Positions 24,055-34,578 of a stretch of DNA of 64,000 bases are shown here, in pieces. The notes under the pieces are model-generated. The model was given only the letters and a program-made list of their open reading frames with translations, had not been told where the DNA came from and did no database searches. The stretch spans positions 46,652-110,651 of the forward strand of contig NZ_CP108048.1 of the NCBI RefSeq assembly GCF_041435115.1, given 5' to 3'. Every line of letters begins with the position of its first letter. Position 1 is the first letter of the stretch. The position numbers and the translations under genes are program-made. Origin of the DNA: Streptomyces sp. NBC_00289. GTDB taxonomy: Bacteria > Actinomycetota > Actinomycetes > Streptomycetales > Streptomycetaceae.

Positions 24055-24330
24055 CGTGGGCGTGTCTAGCCGCCCCCCGTAAACGCGAAGCGGCCCCCGT
24101 CGCCACAACGGAAGCCGCTTCCCAACGTTTCGACTCTTGACCCTGCAAAGCTCTCGAGTCGTGAGCAGCGAGGTGACCTCGTCTGCCGGGTGATGCCCGT
24201 AGGCCCGTGGGCCTGCGTGGTCACCTATACCCAGAGTATGCGCTCTCGATTGCGCGCCGCCACTACTCCGGGGTCCTGCTAGGTCACATTTGCTGGTCAT
24301 GGCTCCCCTACCTGGGGAGATGACCCACCC
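24055..24330 (+). promoter_or_regulatory. region upstream of rep
   Basis: No gene was seen. A near-perfect palindrome AGGCCCGTGGGCCT (24201-24214) is followed by a locally AT-rich stretch (24225-24260) that could contain the rep promoter. GGGGAG (24314-24319) may be the Shine-Dalgarno sequence for the TTG start of rep. Confidence 0.35.
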
Positions 24331-25773
24331 TTGCAAGGCCGTAAAGATCCTTCCGCCGGACCCGATCTGTTCGGGTACGACGCGGGCTCCGACACCAGTC
24401 AGCGTGCGGAACTCCTAGGTCCTGATGACGATGACGGTTTCTACACCAGCCAGCTGCACGACTGGATTCCGTTGTGCCCGCAGCTGCGGGACAGTGGTGT
24501 GCGTCTGTACTGGATCATGCGTGCGCTGGTGATCGAGAAGCGCGGACCGGTGCGGAAGCTGACGCTGCTGCAGCTGTGCCACTTGTTGCCGTCCAAGCAG
24601 ATGAAGCCGGGCGAGCAGGCGCAGCCGTCGAGTCTGGCCCGTCTGCGATCGCTGCTGTCGGAGCTGTCCCAGCTGGGGCTGATCAGTACTCCGGAAGGCG
24701 GGTTGATCAAAACGTCGAGCCGTGCGAGCGCGTCGGGGGCGCCGCTGCGGATTCGTATCAACGACAGGCCTCGCCGAGGCTATGACGGCCCGCGGAACGC
24801 TTTCGCACTCCTTGATGAGGTGCGTCAGCCTGCCGCGGAGGCCGCGGAGCGTGCTGTTCGTAAAGAGCGTGAGCGGGCCGCGCGCAAGCGGGCGCTGAGG
24901 GCTGACTGTGCGGGCCAGATTTCTGGCCCGCCCGATGAAACGGGCCAGATTTCTAGCCCGCGGGGCCAGATTTCTAGCCCGCGGGGCCAGATTTCTAGCC
25001 CGGATTCGGGGTCTGACCTGCAGACTCCCGACCCCCCGTTCAGACTTTCCGCTAAGACTTCCCGTTCAGAGAGTGGGGGTTCCGTCCATCCGTCCGTGTC
25101 TGTAGGTGAAAGCGCGGATCCCGGCACGGACGGAGGGAGGGACGGAAGCGGCGGCGTCATCGAGGACCAGGAGCAGAAAGCACCCGCGCCTCGGAGGACG
25201 GTGAAGGCGAAAGCGGCCGACAGCGCAGCGGCCTCTCCCGGAGAGCGGCTACTGCGCCGTATCGGAAGGCACCACCCAGAGATCGCAGCGGGTCTGGCCA
25301 TGGGGGCCACGTTGGCCGACCAGGCGCGCGTGGTGACCGGTTTGCTGGCCTCGGGGGTCTCGAGTGAGGAGATCCGCGCCGTGCTCATCGACCGGCCCTA
25401 CCCGGAGCCGTCCGAGCGCACCCACTCGATGGCCGCGCTGATCGCCGCACGGTTGTCCGCCATCACTCCTCCCCCTCCCCTTCTCAGCGGACAGCTTCCC
25501 GCCCAAGCTTTTGCGCCTGCCGCGGACGCCTGGGTAACGGTCAGCCGCGTACTCGAGGCACCGACACCACCCGCGCCGCATCGGTCGTGCGAGGGGGAGA
25601 TCGGCACCGCGTTCTGTGACCGGCTCGCGCTGCCCGGTTCCCATCTCTGCGCCCGCTGCACCCAGCAGACCGAAGCATCTGCTGAACCCACCGGCCACCC
25701 GGACGGCCCGGAAGACTGGCAGCAGGCCGTAGCGGCGGCTGTGTCCGCTGTACAGACCGTCGACGCACCGTGA
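24331..25773 (+). CDS. linear-plasmid replication initiator (Rep-like, wHTH)
   Basis: A 480-aa protein starting at TTG. Residues ~55-165 form a winged-helix region (RLYWIMRALVIEKRGPVRKL, LARLRSLLSELSQLGLIS, LRIRINDRPRRGYDGPRNAF), like helix-turn-helix initiators of Streptomyces plasmids. Residues ~195-230 are the tandem peptide GQISSPR, whose DNA is a set of iterons. After a charged, disordered linker, the C-terminal part contains CEGEIGTAFCDRLALPGSHL then CARC, a possible four-Cys zinc site. In pSLA2-type linear plasmids origin iterons lie inside rep, as here. The tap-tpg pair follows 22 bases downstream. Rep assignment is strong by context, weaker by sequence. Confidence 0.7.
   Translation: MQGRKDPSAGPDLFGYDAGSDTSQRAELLGPDDDDGFYTSQLHDWIPLCPQLRDSGVRLYWIMRALVIEKRGPVRKLTLLQLCHLLPSKQMKPGEQAQPSSLARLRSLLSELSQLGLISTPEGGLIKTSSRASASGAPLRIRINDRPRRGYDGPRNAFALLDEVRQPAAEAAERAVRKERERAARKRALRADCAGQISGPPDETGQISSPRGQISSPRGQISSPDSGSDLQTPDPPFRLSAKTSRSESGGSVHPSVSVGESADPGTDGGRDGSGGVIEDQEQKAPAPRRTVKAKAADSAAASPGERLLRRIGRHHPEIAAGLAMGATLADQARVVTGLLASGVSSEEIRAVLIDRPYPEPSERTHSMAALIAARLSAITPPPPLLSGQLPAQAFAPAADAWVTVSRVLEAPTPPAPHRSCEGEIGTAFCDRLALPGSHLCARCTQQTEASAEPTGHPDGPEDWQQAVAAAVSAVQTVDAP
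24911..25002. repeat. four iterons inside rep, candidate replication origin
   Basis: Copy 1, CGGGCCAGATTTCTGGCCCG (24911-24930), is a perfect palindrome. Copies 2-4 (24941-24960, 24962-24981, 24983-25002) read GGGCCAGATTTCTAGCCCG, with one base breaking the symmetry. The start-to-start spacing is 30, 21 and 21 bases, close to whole helical turns. They encode the repeated GQISSP peptide in the rep frame. This is typical of a plasmid origin bound by its initiator. Confidence 0.7.
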
Positions 25774-25795
25774 CCTGTCGCAGAAGGGACAGACA

Positions 25796-27352
25796 ATGAC
25801 GAATTTCCAGGCCATTGACGCCCTGCTCGCGGCCACGGCGCCCAACCTGGCTCCACTGCCGCCTGCCCAGGAGCGGCGCCGGCTGCGCGAGGAGCTGCAC
25901 CTCTCGCGCGCCCAGCTCGCATCGGCCCTAGGAGTCAGCCCGTCCACGATCGGGGGCTGGGAATCCGGGCGCGACCCGGCAGGCGAGACCCGCGAGAAGT
26001 ACGCGTACTTCCTCGAAGGAGCCCGCACCAAGCTGGACACGGCCGAAACACAGGCGCCGGCCCCCGCCGACAAACCCGCAGACGCACCGGCGCAAACAGA
26101 CCAGGCCGTCGACACAGACGACGTCGGCGAACTGACCGCGCCGCAGCCGTGCGTGCTGTGCGGGCAGCCGGCCCGCCACCAGGTCGAAGGATTCCCCCAG
26201 CACCTGGACCCCGCCGAGTGCGGCACAGACGAGCCACCCCAGACCGCCACGCCCGCACAGCCGGAGACACCCGCCCCGCAGCACAAGACTCGGCAGCCGG
26301 CGGCCGACGCGCGTACCAACAGGGCGGCGCGCGGCGGCGTCAAGGTCGTGGCGGCCGGCCGCCGGGTACAGGCGGCCTCCGACACCGGAGCGGACCCGAT
26401 CGGCTCCGCCGTGGCGGCCGTCCTCGCGGAGCACGCCGGTGACGTGGAGGCGGCGACGGCCGCGCTGGTGAAGCGGGCGATCCCCGACGCGATGGCCCTG
26501 CTCGACCACACGCGTAAGGGCGGCCGCTACGACGTCGTCGCCCATCCGTGGCTACCGGACATCCTGCGCAAGCAGACCGCCCGCGGCGCCGACCAGATCT
26601 GGGAAGCCCGCCCCAAATGGACGCGGGGCGAACTCCCGGCCGGCCGCCACGAGGTGACCGCCCTCGACATCAACGGCGCCTACTTGTCCGCCCTCAAGAC
26701 GCACCTGCCGCTGGGACAGCTCGAACACTCCACCGGCAACGCGCACGACAAGAAGCGCTCCGGCTTGCACCTGATCGCCCCGCCCGTGTGGGAGCACAAC
26801 GCGGTCCTGCCCAACCCGGTCGGCCAGCGCGACGAACCCGGCCCGCTGTGGGTCACCGAACCGACGCTGCGGCTGCTGCTGCGCCTGGCCGGCCCGAAGT
26901 ACGGGCTGTGCGACCCGCCCGAGATCCACGAATCGTGGACGTCCGGCTCCACCGAGGGCCTGCTGGAGAAGTTCCGGACCACGCTCCGCGACGCCCGCGA
27001 CCGCGCGATCAGCCAGGGCGACGAGGTGACGCTGGAGTACGTGAAGGCCATGTACTCCAAGTTCGTGTCCACGCTGGGGGAGTCGAACTACAACAGGGCC
27101 CTGTACCGCACCGACTGGATGCACCTCATCCGCTCCCAGGCGTTCGCGAACCTGTGGACCAAAGCGTTCAAGGCCTACGACGAAGGCCTCATGGTCGTCC
27201 GCGCCATGGGCACCGACGAACTCCACGTCGTGGGTGACTGGCGGGCGGTCTTCCCCGAGGGCCGCGGCGTCACCGAGGTGAAGGTCAAGGACGTCTACAC
27301 CATCGGCAGTGATCCACAGCAGCCCGAGAACACCCCTGACGGCACCTCCTAG
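25796..27352 (+). CDS. tap: telomere-associated protein Tap
   Basis: A 518-aa protein with AGAAGGGA before the ATG. An N-terminal XRE helix-turn-helix (RRLREELHLSRAQLASALGV, SPSTIGGWESGRDPAGETRE) matches the start of Streptomyces Tap. A Pro/Ala-rich linker with CVLCGQPARH follows. The C-terminal half has RHEVTALDINGAYLSALKTH, which resembles the D-x-N-x-x-Y-L core of polymerase/exonuclease folds, and ESNYNRALYRTDWMHLIRSQ. Tap binds telomeric single-stranded 3' ends and recruits the terminal protein Tpg, encoded just downstream. It is shorter than the ~740 aa I recall for the chromosomal protein. Confidence 0.85.
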   Translation: MTNFQAIDALLAATAPNLAPLPPAQERRRLREELHLSRAQLASALGVSPSTIGGWESGRDPAGETREKYAYFLEGARTKLDTAETQAPAPADKPADAPAQTDQAVDTDDVGELTAPQPCVLCGQPARHQVEGFPQHLDPAECGTDEPPQTATPAQPETPAPQHKTRQPAADARTNRAARGGVKVVAAGRRVQAASDTGADPIGSAVAAVLAEHAGDVEAATAALVKRAIPDAMALLDHTRKGGRYDVVAHPWLPDILRKQTARGADQIWEARPKWTRGELPAGRHEVTALDINGAYLSALKTHLPLGQLEHSTGNAHDKKRSGLHLIAPPVWEHNAVLPNPVGQRDEPGPLWVTEPTLRLLLRLAGPKYGLCDPPEIHESWTSGSTEGLLEKFRTTLRDARDRAISQGDEVTLEYVKAMYSKFVSTLGESNYNRALYRTDWMHLIRSQAFANLWTKAFKAYDEGLMVVRAMGTDELHVVGDWRAVFPEGRGVTEVKVKDVYTIGSDPQQPENTPDGTS

Positions 27353-27449
27353 CGCCGATCACCCGTTCCGGCGTCAATGCCCCCGCCGGGACGGCTGATC
27401 GGCCCGCACAAGCCCGTACAGTGATCGCAGACTTGAGGGACCGGAGACC

Positions 27450-28022
27450 ATGCCAGAGCGCAACATCGAGTTCGGGAAGTACGGGGCCCGCGGCATCAAA
27501 GGCCACGAGGCCGTCGCCCGCCAGCTGGACAACCTCGCCGGCTACATCGCCACCCCCATCACCGCCCGCCGCGGCCTCACCGCCCGCCTCAACTACCTGA
27601 CCCGCACCACCCACGCCCGCACCGCCGCCGCGGCCGCCGGCTTCACCCCCAGCAAGGCGCAGCTCAAAGGCTGGCGCGACGGCACCATCACCCCGCGCCG
27701 CGCCACGCTGGAGAAGATCGAGCAGGCCTACCGCACGGTGCGGCGCGAGAACGTCGCCCGCTACCTGCTCGCCCGCCTCAACCGGGAAGGCCGCGGAACC
27801 CGGGTCGAGATTCACCCGCTCAACCAGTCCCAAGTAGACCGGCCCCACCAACGGGCGGTGGAATTCCGGCACATGAACGTCCGCCGCTGGGACCGGATCG
27901 TCGCCGCCTGGGCCACCGGCGACGACCAAGAACTCGATGAAGCGTGGGTCGACCAGGTCATCGACCTCGGCTCGCAATGGGGCCAGTACGAGTACGTCAC
28001 GAACGTCGGCTTCGCCGCGTAA
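27450..28022 (+). CDS. tpg: telomere terminal protein Tpg
   Basis: A 190-aa basic protein, close to the ~185 aa typical of Tpg. It has the helix-turn-helix-like segment TAAAAAGFTPSKAQLKGWRD, preceded by GLTARLNYLTRTTHARTAAA, and ends with WVDQVIDLGSQWGQYEYVTN. Tpg becomes covalently attached to the 5' ends of Streptomyces linear replicons and primes end patching; the linking residue cannot be identified here. It follows tap by 97 bases with GGAG before the ATG. Together with the hairpin-rich right end it shows that the replicon is linear. Confidence 0.85.
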   Translation: MPERNIEFGKYGARGIKGHEAVARQLDNLAGYIATPITARRGLTARLNYLTRTTHARTAAAAAGFTPSKAQLKGWRDGTITPRRATLEKIEQAYRTVRRENVARYLLARLNREGRGTRVEIHPLNQSQVDRPHQRAVEFRHMNVRRWDRIVAAWATGDDQELDEAWVDQVIDLGSQWGQYEYVTNVGFAA

Positions 28023-28059
28023 ATGCGTTCCAAAAGAGATCAGAGGAAGGATAAGAACG

Positions 28060-28596
28060 GTGAAGGACCCATACGAAGTGGCCGGTCACAATCTTCGCGC
28101 GTTCGTGGCGGACTGGCTTGAGGGACTGGAGGACCCGTCAAACGTTCTTCTGGTGGAAGCCGCTCGAGAGTCAGACCCGATAGAAGCCTGCTCGTATGGT
28201 GCCGCTTACGTCATGTCGAATATTGCACCAAAGGTATGGGGAGAAAATGGCTCCGAAAAGGAACTCCTGCTATTTGCTGCCATCTCCGTATACCAAGACA
28301 GCAAGCCTTCCGGTTGGACAAACTGCGCGACTTTCGTCGAAGCCGCTTTCGGATATCTGCACACCATTAGCGAAGCCGAAGCCGCGCAGCAATTGCGGCA
28401 ATGGGTAGAGCGTCGTGGAAGCGAGGAACACAGGCAGGGCCGACGGGAGATGTATGAGGCTCTAGGCCGCCCCCTTGACGCCGACCCGGCCCGTACGGCC
28501 GCGCAGGACCGAGAACTTGCCCAGGCAGATCACCGCGCTCTACGCGCCGCGGCAGTCCTTGACCCTGCAGGCAACGTAGCCCCATGGAACCGCTAA
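28060..28596 (+). CDS. hypothetical protein downstream of tpg
   Basis: A 178-aa acidic, mostly helical protein. The GTG start is preceded by AGAGGAAGG and reads MKDPYEVAGHNLRAFVADWL. No domain was recognised; YGAAYVMSNIAPKVWGENGS and WTNCATFVEAAFGYLHTISE are the most distinctive stretches. The stop codon TAA falls at the very edge of the repeated unit beginning at 28593, so the original C-terminus may have been cut by that insertion. G+C is lower than in the flanking tap-tpg genes. Confidence 0.5.
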   Translation: MKDPYEVAGHNLRAFVADWLEGLEDPSNVLLVEAARESDPIEACSYGAAYVMSNIAPKVWGENGSEKELLLFAAISVYQDSKPSGWTNCATFVEAAFGYLHTISEAEAAQQLRQWVERRGSEEHRQGRREMYEALGRPLDADPARTAAQDRELAQADHRALRAAAVLDPAGNVAPWNR

Positions 28597-28634
28597 GAGG
28601 TCACGCAGATTGGTGGCGGTGCAGTTTGGCGGGT

Positions 28635-29177
28635 TCAGTTCTCCCAGCGCAGATACCAAGTCGGCTTGGTCACTGTGCGTGCTGAGAATCCGTCGCGGGT
28701 GGCTTCCGCCTCGGTCGTACTGACGTAACGCAGCCAGTCGAGTTGCCAGCCGAGTTCTTCCTGTACTGCCCTGTCCTGATCGTCGTTGCATGCGTGAGCT
28801 GCGCGGGCGATGCCGCCCGTCGCGAAGTTCGCGGCCGCTTCAGCGTCTTTGGGGTCGCCGAAGAAGGCGGCCTTGAGCGCGTGGCCGACGGCGGTGATCA
28901 CCTCAAAGGGAATGTCGATGCTCTCATCTAGATCGTCGCAGTAGCTGGCTGCTTCTTGATCGAGGGCTTCTGCCAGACGAGCGGCGGTCTCGCCAGGTAT
29001 GGTCTCGCCGGATGCCCGGCCCCATGCAGCTGTGATCGCTTCCCAAACGTTGCTGCGGTACGGCCGTGCGCAGTCCATGTACAGGTCGAAGACCCGCTCG
29101 GCTACCCCTGCGACGAAGGCCGCACGCTGTTCGGGGGACATCCCGAGGATGACGGCGAATTCCGACTCTGGCAGCAT
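28635..29177 (-). CDS. 180-aa companion protein of the IS unit, copy 1
   Basis: An acidic helical protein: MLPESEFAVILGMSPEQRAA, then FVAGVAERVFDLYMDCARPY, a central DDLDESIDIPFEVITAVGHA and a tail WYLRWEN. The translation is identical to the product at 44532-45074. It lies tail-side of the IS5-type transposase in both copies. There are no membrane segments or catalytic motifs. The size and acidity are reminiscent of toxin-immunity proteins, but no family could be assigned. It is either IS cargo or a passenger of a segmental duplication. Confidence 0.55.
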   Translation of the reverse strand: MLPESEFAVILGMSPEQRAAFVAGVAERVFDLYMDCARPYRSNVWEAITAAWGRASGETIPGETAARLAEALDQEAASYCDDLDESIDIPFEVITAVGHALKAAFFGDPKDAEAAANFATGGIARAAHACNDDQDRAVQEELGWQLDWLRYVSTTEAEATRDGFSARTVTKPTWYLRWEN

Positions 29178-29271
29178 GCCGACTTCTTTCTACGGCGGTT
29201 GGCCGTCTTCTTCGGGTCACCCATCCTGTGCTGGCGGCTTCGGCCTCATGGTAGGCGCGCAGGGCGGGTAC

Positions 29272-30114
29272 TCAAGGGCGACGGTGGGGGCGTTCGTCCC
29301 AGCGATGGGTGGCCCAGGCTCGACGGATCAGGCTACGGATGGTGATGATCGTGTCCGCGAGATCGAAGAAGGCGTTGACGACGGTAGCGCGGCGTTCGTA
29401 GCAGCGGGAAAGGCGGTAGAAGGCGTTCTGCCAGGCGTGCGTACGCTCGACATGCCACCGCCGGCTCGCCTGGATCGGCGCCTTCTCACCCTTGTGCGCG
29501 ATGCGTCCGCGCAGGTCGCGGGCCGCCAGTTCAGCGCGGGTCTTGTCCGAGTCGTAGCCGGCGTCCAGGTGCACCATGATGTCGTTGGGCAGCGGCCCGA
29601 GGTCGTCCAGCAGGTCCAGGGTCGGCGAGAGCAGCGGCGAGTCGTGGCGGTTCGCTCCGGCCAGGACCCGGCCGAGCGGGATCCCGTAACCATCCGTCAT
29701 GCCCGAGCGTTTCAAGCCCTGTTTGCCGCGATCGACCGGTGAGCGCCCGGCGACCTCGCCGCCGCCGGGGGCCTTGGTGATGGAGCCGTCGACGGCGATC
29801 TGGTCGAGCACGAGCCCGACGATCCGGTCGTAGGACTCCAGCGTGATCTGCTTGAGTCGGCCAAAGACGCCGAGCCGGATCCATTCGTCGCGGCGGTTGC
29901 GGATGGTGGTCGCCGAGCAGGTCGTGTCGGAGATCGCCTGGTAGGAGCAGCCGAACCGCAGGAGTTGCAGCAACTTGTCGAACACGATCCGGTCGCTGAT
30001 ACGGCGCCGGTGGCACCCCAGCGGGTGGGACGGATCGACCGTAGGGCGCTCGGGCAGCAGCGCCGCGAATTGTTCCCAGAGCGGGTCAGTCAGCCATGAT
30101 GGAAGCACGGGCAC
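29272..30114 (-). CDS. IS5-family transposase, unit copy 1
   Basis: A 280-aa protein starting GTG within MPVLPSWLTDPLWEQFAALL. The N-terminal DUF4096-type region (LLRFGCSYQAISDTTCSATT) is followed by the DDE domain: QIAVDGSITKAP (Asp), MVHLDAGYDSDKTRAELAAR (Asp) and the C-terminal WHVERTHAWQNAFYRLSRCY (Glu). All three acidic residues are present. The translation equals the copy at 43595-44437. Full length for an IS5/IS427-type transposase read in one frame. Confidence 0.85.
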   Translation of the reverse strand: MPVLPSWLTDPLWEQFAALLPERPTVDPSHPLGCHRRRISDRIVFDKLLQLLRFGCSYQAISDTTCSATTIRNRRDEWIRLGVFGRLKQITLESYDRIVGLVLDQIAVDGSITKAPGGGEVAGRSPVDRGKQGLKRSGMTDGYGIPLGRVLAGANRHDSPLLSPTLDLLDDLGPLPNDIMVHLDAGYDSDKTRAELAARDLRGRIAHKGEKAPIQASRRWHVERTHAWQNAFYRLSRCYERRATVVNAFFDLADTIITIRSLIRRAWATHRWDERPHRRP

Positions 30115-30228
30115 AGGTCCCAGACCTCCGGTAGTGACCTGTGGATAACCTCGCTGACCTGCGTGCTTTCTGCGGTGCTGATTGTGTGAAAGTTGTTGAG
30201 ATGGCTGGCGAATGGATAGGGTCTCCTG

Positions 30229-32436
<2,208 letters not shown>

Positions 32437-32661
32437 TCAAGAACCCGATTCCGGAGGTCTGGGTCCCCCCAGTAATCACAGAGCGTCGCAACTCCATGAT
32501 CACCGGGACCTGTGCCCACCTTGTCGCTGGGGGCTCCCCACGACGTCTATCTGCGCGAGCTCTAAATCCAACAATGCGCGAGCATCCCGGACCGGCGCAG
32601 ACAACGACACATCGCCAGCGGCACACTGAGAGAACCGCTCGAACTGGAGGAGGTGGAGTCG

Positions 32662-33225
32662 ATGAGCGTTGCTACTGATCACACAGGCCCGTGGACCGTC
32701 GATGACGTCCTGGCGCTACCGGAAGATCGTACGACCCGCTATGAGCTGCTGGGAGAGTCCCTGGTGATGTCGCCCGCTCCCGGAGTCCGTCACCAGCGGG
32801 CGTCATTCCGGCTCCACGTCATCCTGGATGCCGCGGCCCGCGCGGCCGGCGCCCCGGTGGAAGTCCTGGAAGCCATCAACGTCGTCCTGCCGTCCGGCCT
32901 GGTCGTGCCCGACCTGGTGGTCACCGACGCGGGCGCCACCGCCGAGGACACCGTGAGCGTGGACGCCGACGCCGTCCAGCTCATAGTCGAACTCGTCTCC
33001 CCGGGCAACAAGACGATGGACCGCAAGTTCAAGCCCCTGCTCTACGCCGAGGCCGCGATCCCGCACTTCTGGCGCCTGGAGTTCGAGCCCGCTCCGCGCC
33101 TGATCGTCAGCGAGCTCCACGGCGGCCGGTACGTCGAAACGGTCACCGCCCTCGCCGGCACCACCACCCGCATCGACGCGCCGTTCCCGGTGGACATCGA
33201 CCCGGCGGGCCTGGCCCGCCAGTAG
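32662..33225 (+). CDS. Uma2-family (PD-(D/E)XK) protein
   Basis: A 187-aa protein whose ATG follows GGAGGAGGTGGAG. It starts with WTVDDVLALPEDRTTRYELL and contains the Uma2 nuclease pattern: GLVVPDLVVTDA (Asp), VQLIVELVSPGNKTMDRKFK (Glu plus Lys) and YAEAAIPHFWRLEFEP. Uma2 proteins have a restriction-endonuclease fold of unknown physiological role and are expanded in Streptomyces and cyanobacteria. The C-terminal ~75 residues are duplicated at 42151-42390. The gene appears intact. Confidence 0.85.
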   Translation: MSVATDHTGPWTVDDVLALPEDRTTRYELLGESLVMSPAPGVRHQRASFRLHVILDAAARAAGAPVEVLEAINVVLPSGLVVPDLVVTDAGATAEDTVSVDADAVQLIVELVSPGNKTMDRKFKPLLYAEAAIPHFWRLEFEPAPRLIVSELHGGRYVETVTALAGTTTRIDAPFPVDIDPAGLARQ

Positions 33226-33598
33226 CGAACAGGCCCGCCAATCCCCCTACCAGCATCCCTACCGCACCCCCTACCGGCACCCTCGCGGGCGTGCTCACGA
33301 GGTACGCAGGTCAGACCCCTTGACCAGGCCCCCCGACAACCCTTTTCCCTCTCCCTCCGTTCCTGCCTGCGCCCTTGTGATGGTTGGTGGTGGGTGGGGC
33401 GCAGACACAGAAGCACGGCGGGGCTCGGGAAAAGGGCCGGGCCCGGCCCTTTTGGCATCGCGCGTCGGGCGGCGGCCCTCCGCGCGCCGCCCGGAGGCCG
33501 GCACCCCGCCCAGGGTGCGGAGCAGTGAGGCGACAACCGTCAGGGCGACGCGTCCCCGGTCGACGTCTGCTCGCTCACGTACGCCGCGAGAGCCTCGG
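32987..33598 (+). repeat. direct repeat with 42151-42779 (Uma2 3' part and downstream)
   Basis: From CGAACTCGTCTCC to GAGAGCCTCGG the sequence is nearly the same as at 42151-42779, with a few short indels. It covers the Uma2 3' end, a block of CCCCTACC-like repeats and a G+C-rich spacer. It shows an earlier segmental duplication of this locus. Confidence 0.8.
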
Positions 33599-33966
33599 CG
33601 AGGTCTTGGGAGGAGATACGCCCGAGACCGGCGGCCTGCCGAATGCTCACGATGAGTGATGGATGAGCGGTGGGTGGCGTTCGACGTGTCGAGGAAGGTC
33701 TGGGCTCGCATCGCGCTTGCGATGCCCCCGTGCGCGTCGATGCGCCGGCATCTTTGAAGATGCCGGCGCATCGGGGATGAGGCGGGGCCTGGGGGCGGCA
33801 GGCTCTGGTCCGCCGGGCGGTGTGGTTGTCAGGTACCGGCCCGTTTTCTCATCTGGTGGGCCCGGCGGGGCGGGGAAAGCTCCCCAGCTCCCATCCCGCG
33901 TCCCGTCGGCCGTTTCTGTCGCGTCGCTCGCTGTGTGGCTGGAGATCCGCGAAGTGATGCCTGTGA
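33226..33966. other. gene-poor stretch with a 17-bp hairpin
   Basis: No complete gene was recognised. A minus-strand fragment near 33544-33660 (GLGRISSQDLAEALAAYVSE) could be the tail of a lost gene. At 33738-33773 is a perfect 17-bp hairpin, CGATGCGCCGGCATCTT with its complement around TG, probably a bidirectional terminator. Confidence 0.5.
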
Positions 33967-34494
33967 TCAGTAGCGGGTGTTGGCCACCCAGAAGTCAATG
34001 TTCACCGCGTCCTTGCTGCCCTCGTTCGACGGGTTGGTCTTGAACTTCAGATGGGTGTTTCCGGGGCGGACGTAGAAGGTCTTCGAGGCCAGACTGTCCA
34101 CGTCAGGGTTGTAGCAGTAGTTGCCTTCGTGCAGTTCGAAGTAGACGGTCACCCTGACGTCACCGGCAGTGCCGGGAACCTGCTCGATCTCTGTGTTGAC
34201 GACGCCGTCGACCTCGTTGCCAGCACAGACCGACCTGATGCCCTCGTTATCGTAGACGCTCGTCTGGCCAGGGCCGATGAGGAAGGTCTTCTGCGCGGCC
34301 CAGCCGGAGGCGTACTCGAAGCTCGATCCGAAGATGGTGCTGTCGTCGTCGACCGCAGAGAACCAGACGTTGTTCAGCGTCACCCGGTTGCTCTGCAGGG
34401 TCGCCGCGGAGGCGGACGAGGCGGGCAGCGCGACGAGCGTGGCCGCTGCGGCACCGGTGCCTACCAGGGCGAGTGCCTTGCGAAGAAATGACAT
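33967..34494 (-). CDS. secreted protein of unknown function
   Basis: A 175-aa protein with a Sec signal peptide: MSFLRKALALVGTGAAAATL, then VALPASSASA with likely cleavage before ATLQSN. The mature part has two cysteines (SVCAGNE; NYCYNPD) that could form a disulfide, and a C-terminal HLKFKTNPSNEGSKDAVNID. AGAGGA lies nine bases before the ATG. No domain was recognised. It lies directly beside an IS701-type element. Confidence 0.7.
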   Translation of the reverse strand: MSFLRKALALVGTGAAAATLVALPASSASAATLQSNRVTLNNVWFSAVDDDSTIFGSSFEYASGWAAQKTFLIGPGQTSVYDNEGIRSVCAGNEVDGVVNTEIEQVPGTAGDVRVTVYFELHEGNYCYNPDVDSLASKTFYVRPGNTHLKFKTNPSNEGSKDAVNIDFWVANTRY

Positions 34495-34578
34495 GCTGGT
34501 CCTCTTTTTCCGGGACCCCATGAGCTGGGGAGTGGGTCCACCAGCCGTGCTGGCTGGTTACATCAATGAGGACGCGCC

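Noticed and set aside
24911..25002. Iterons in rep considered as a CRISPR array
   Set aside because: The repeats are short, palindromic, lie in a coding frame, and have no unique 30-40-base spacers or cas genes.
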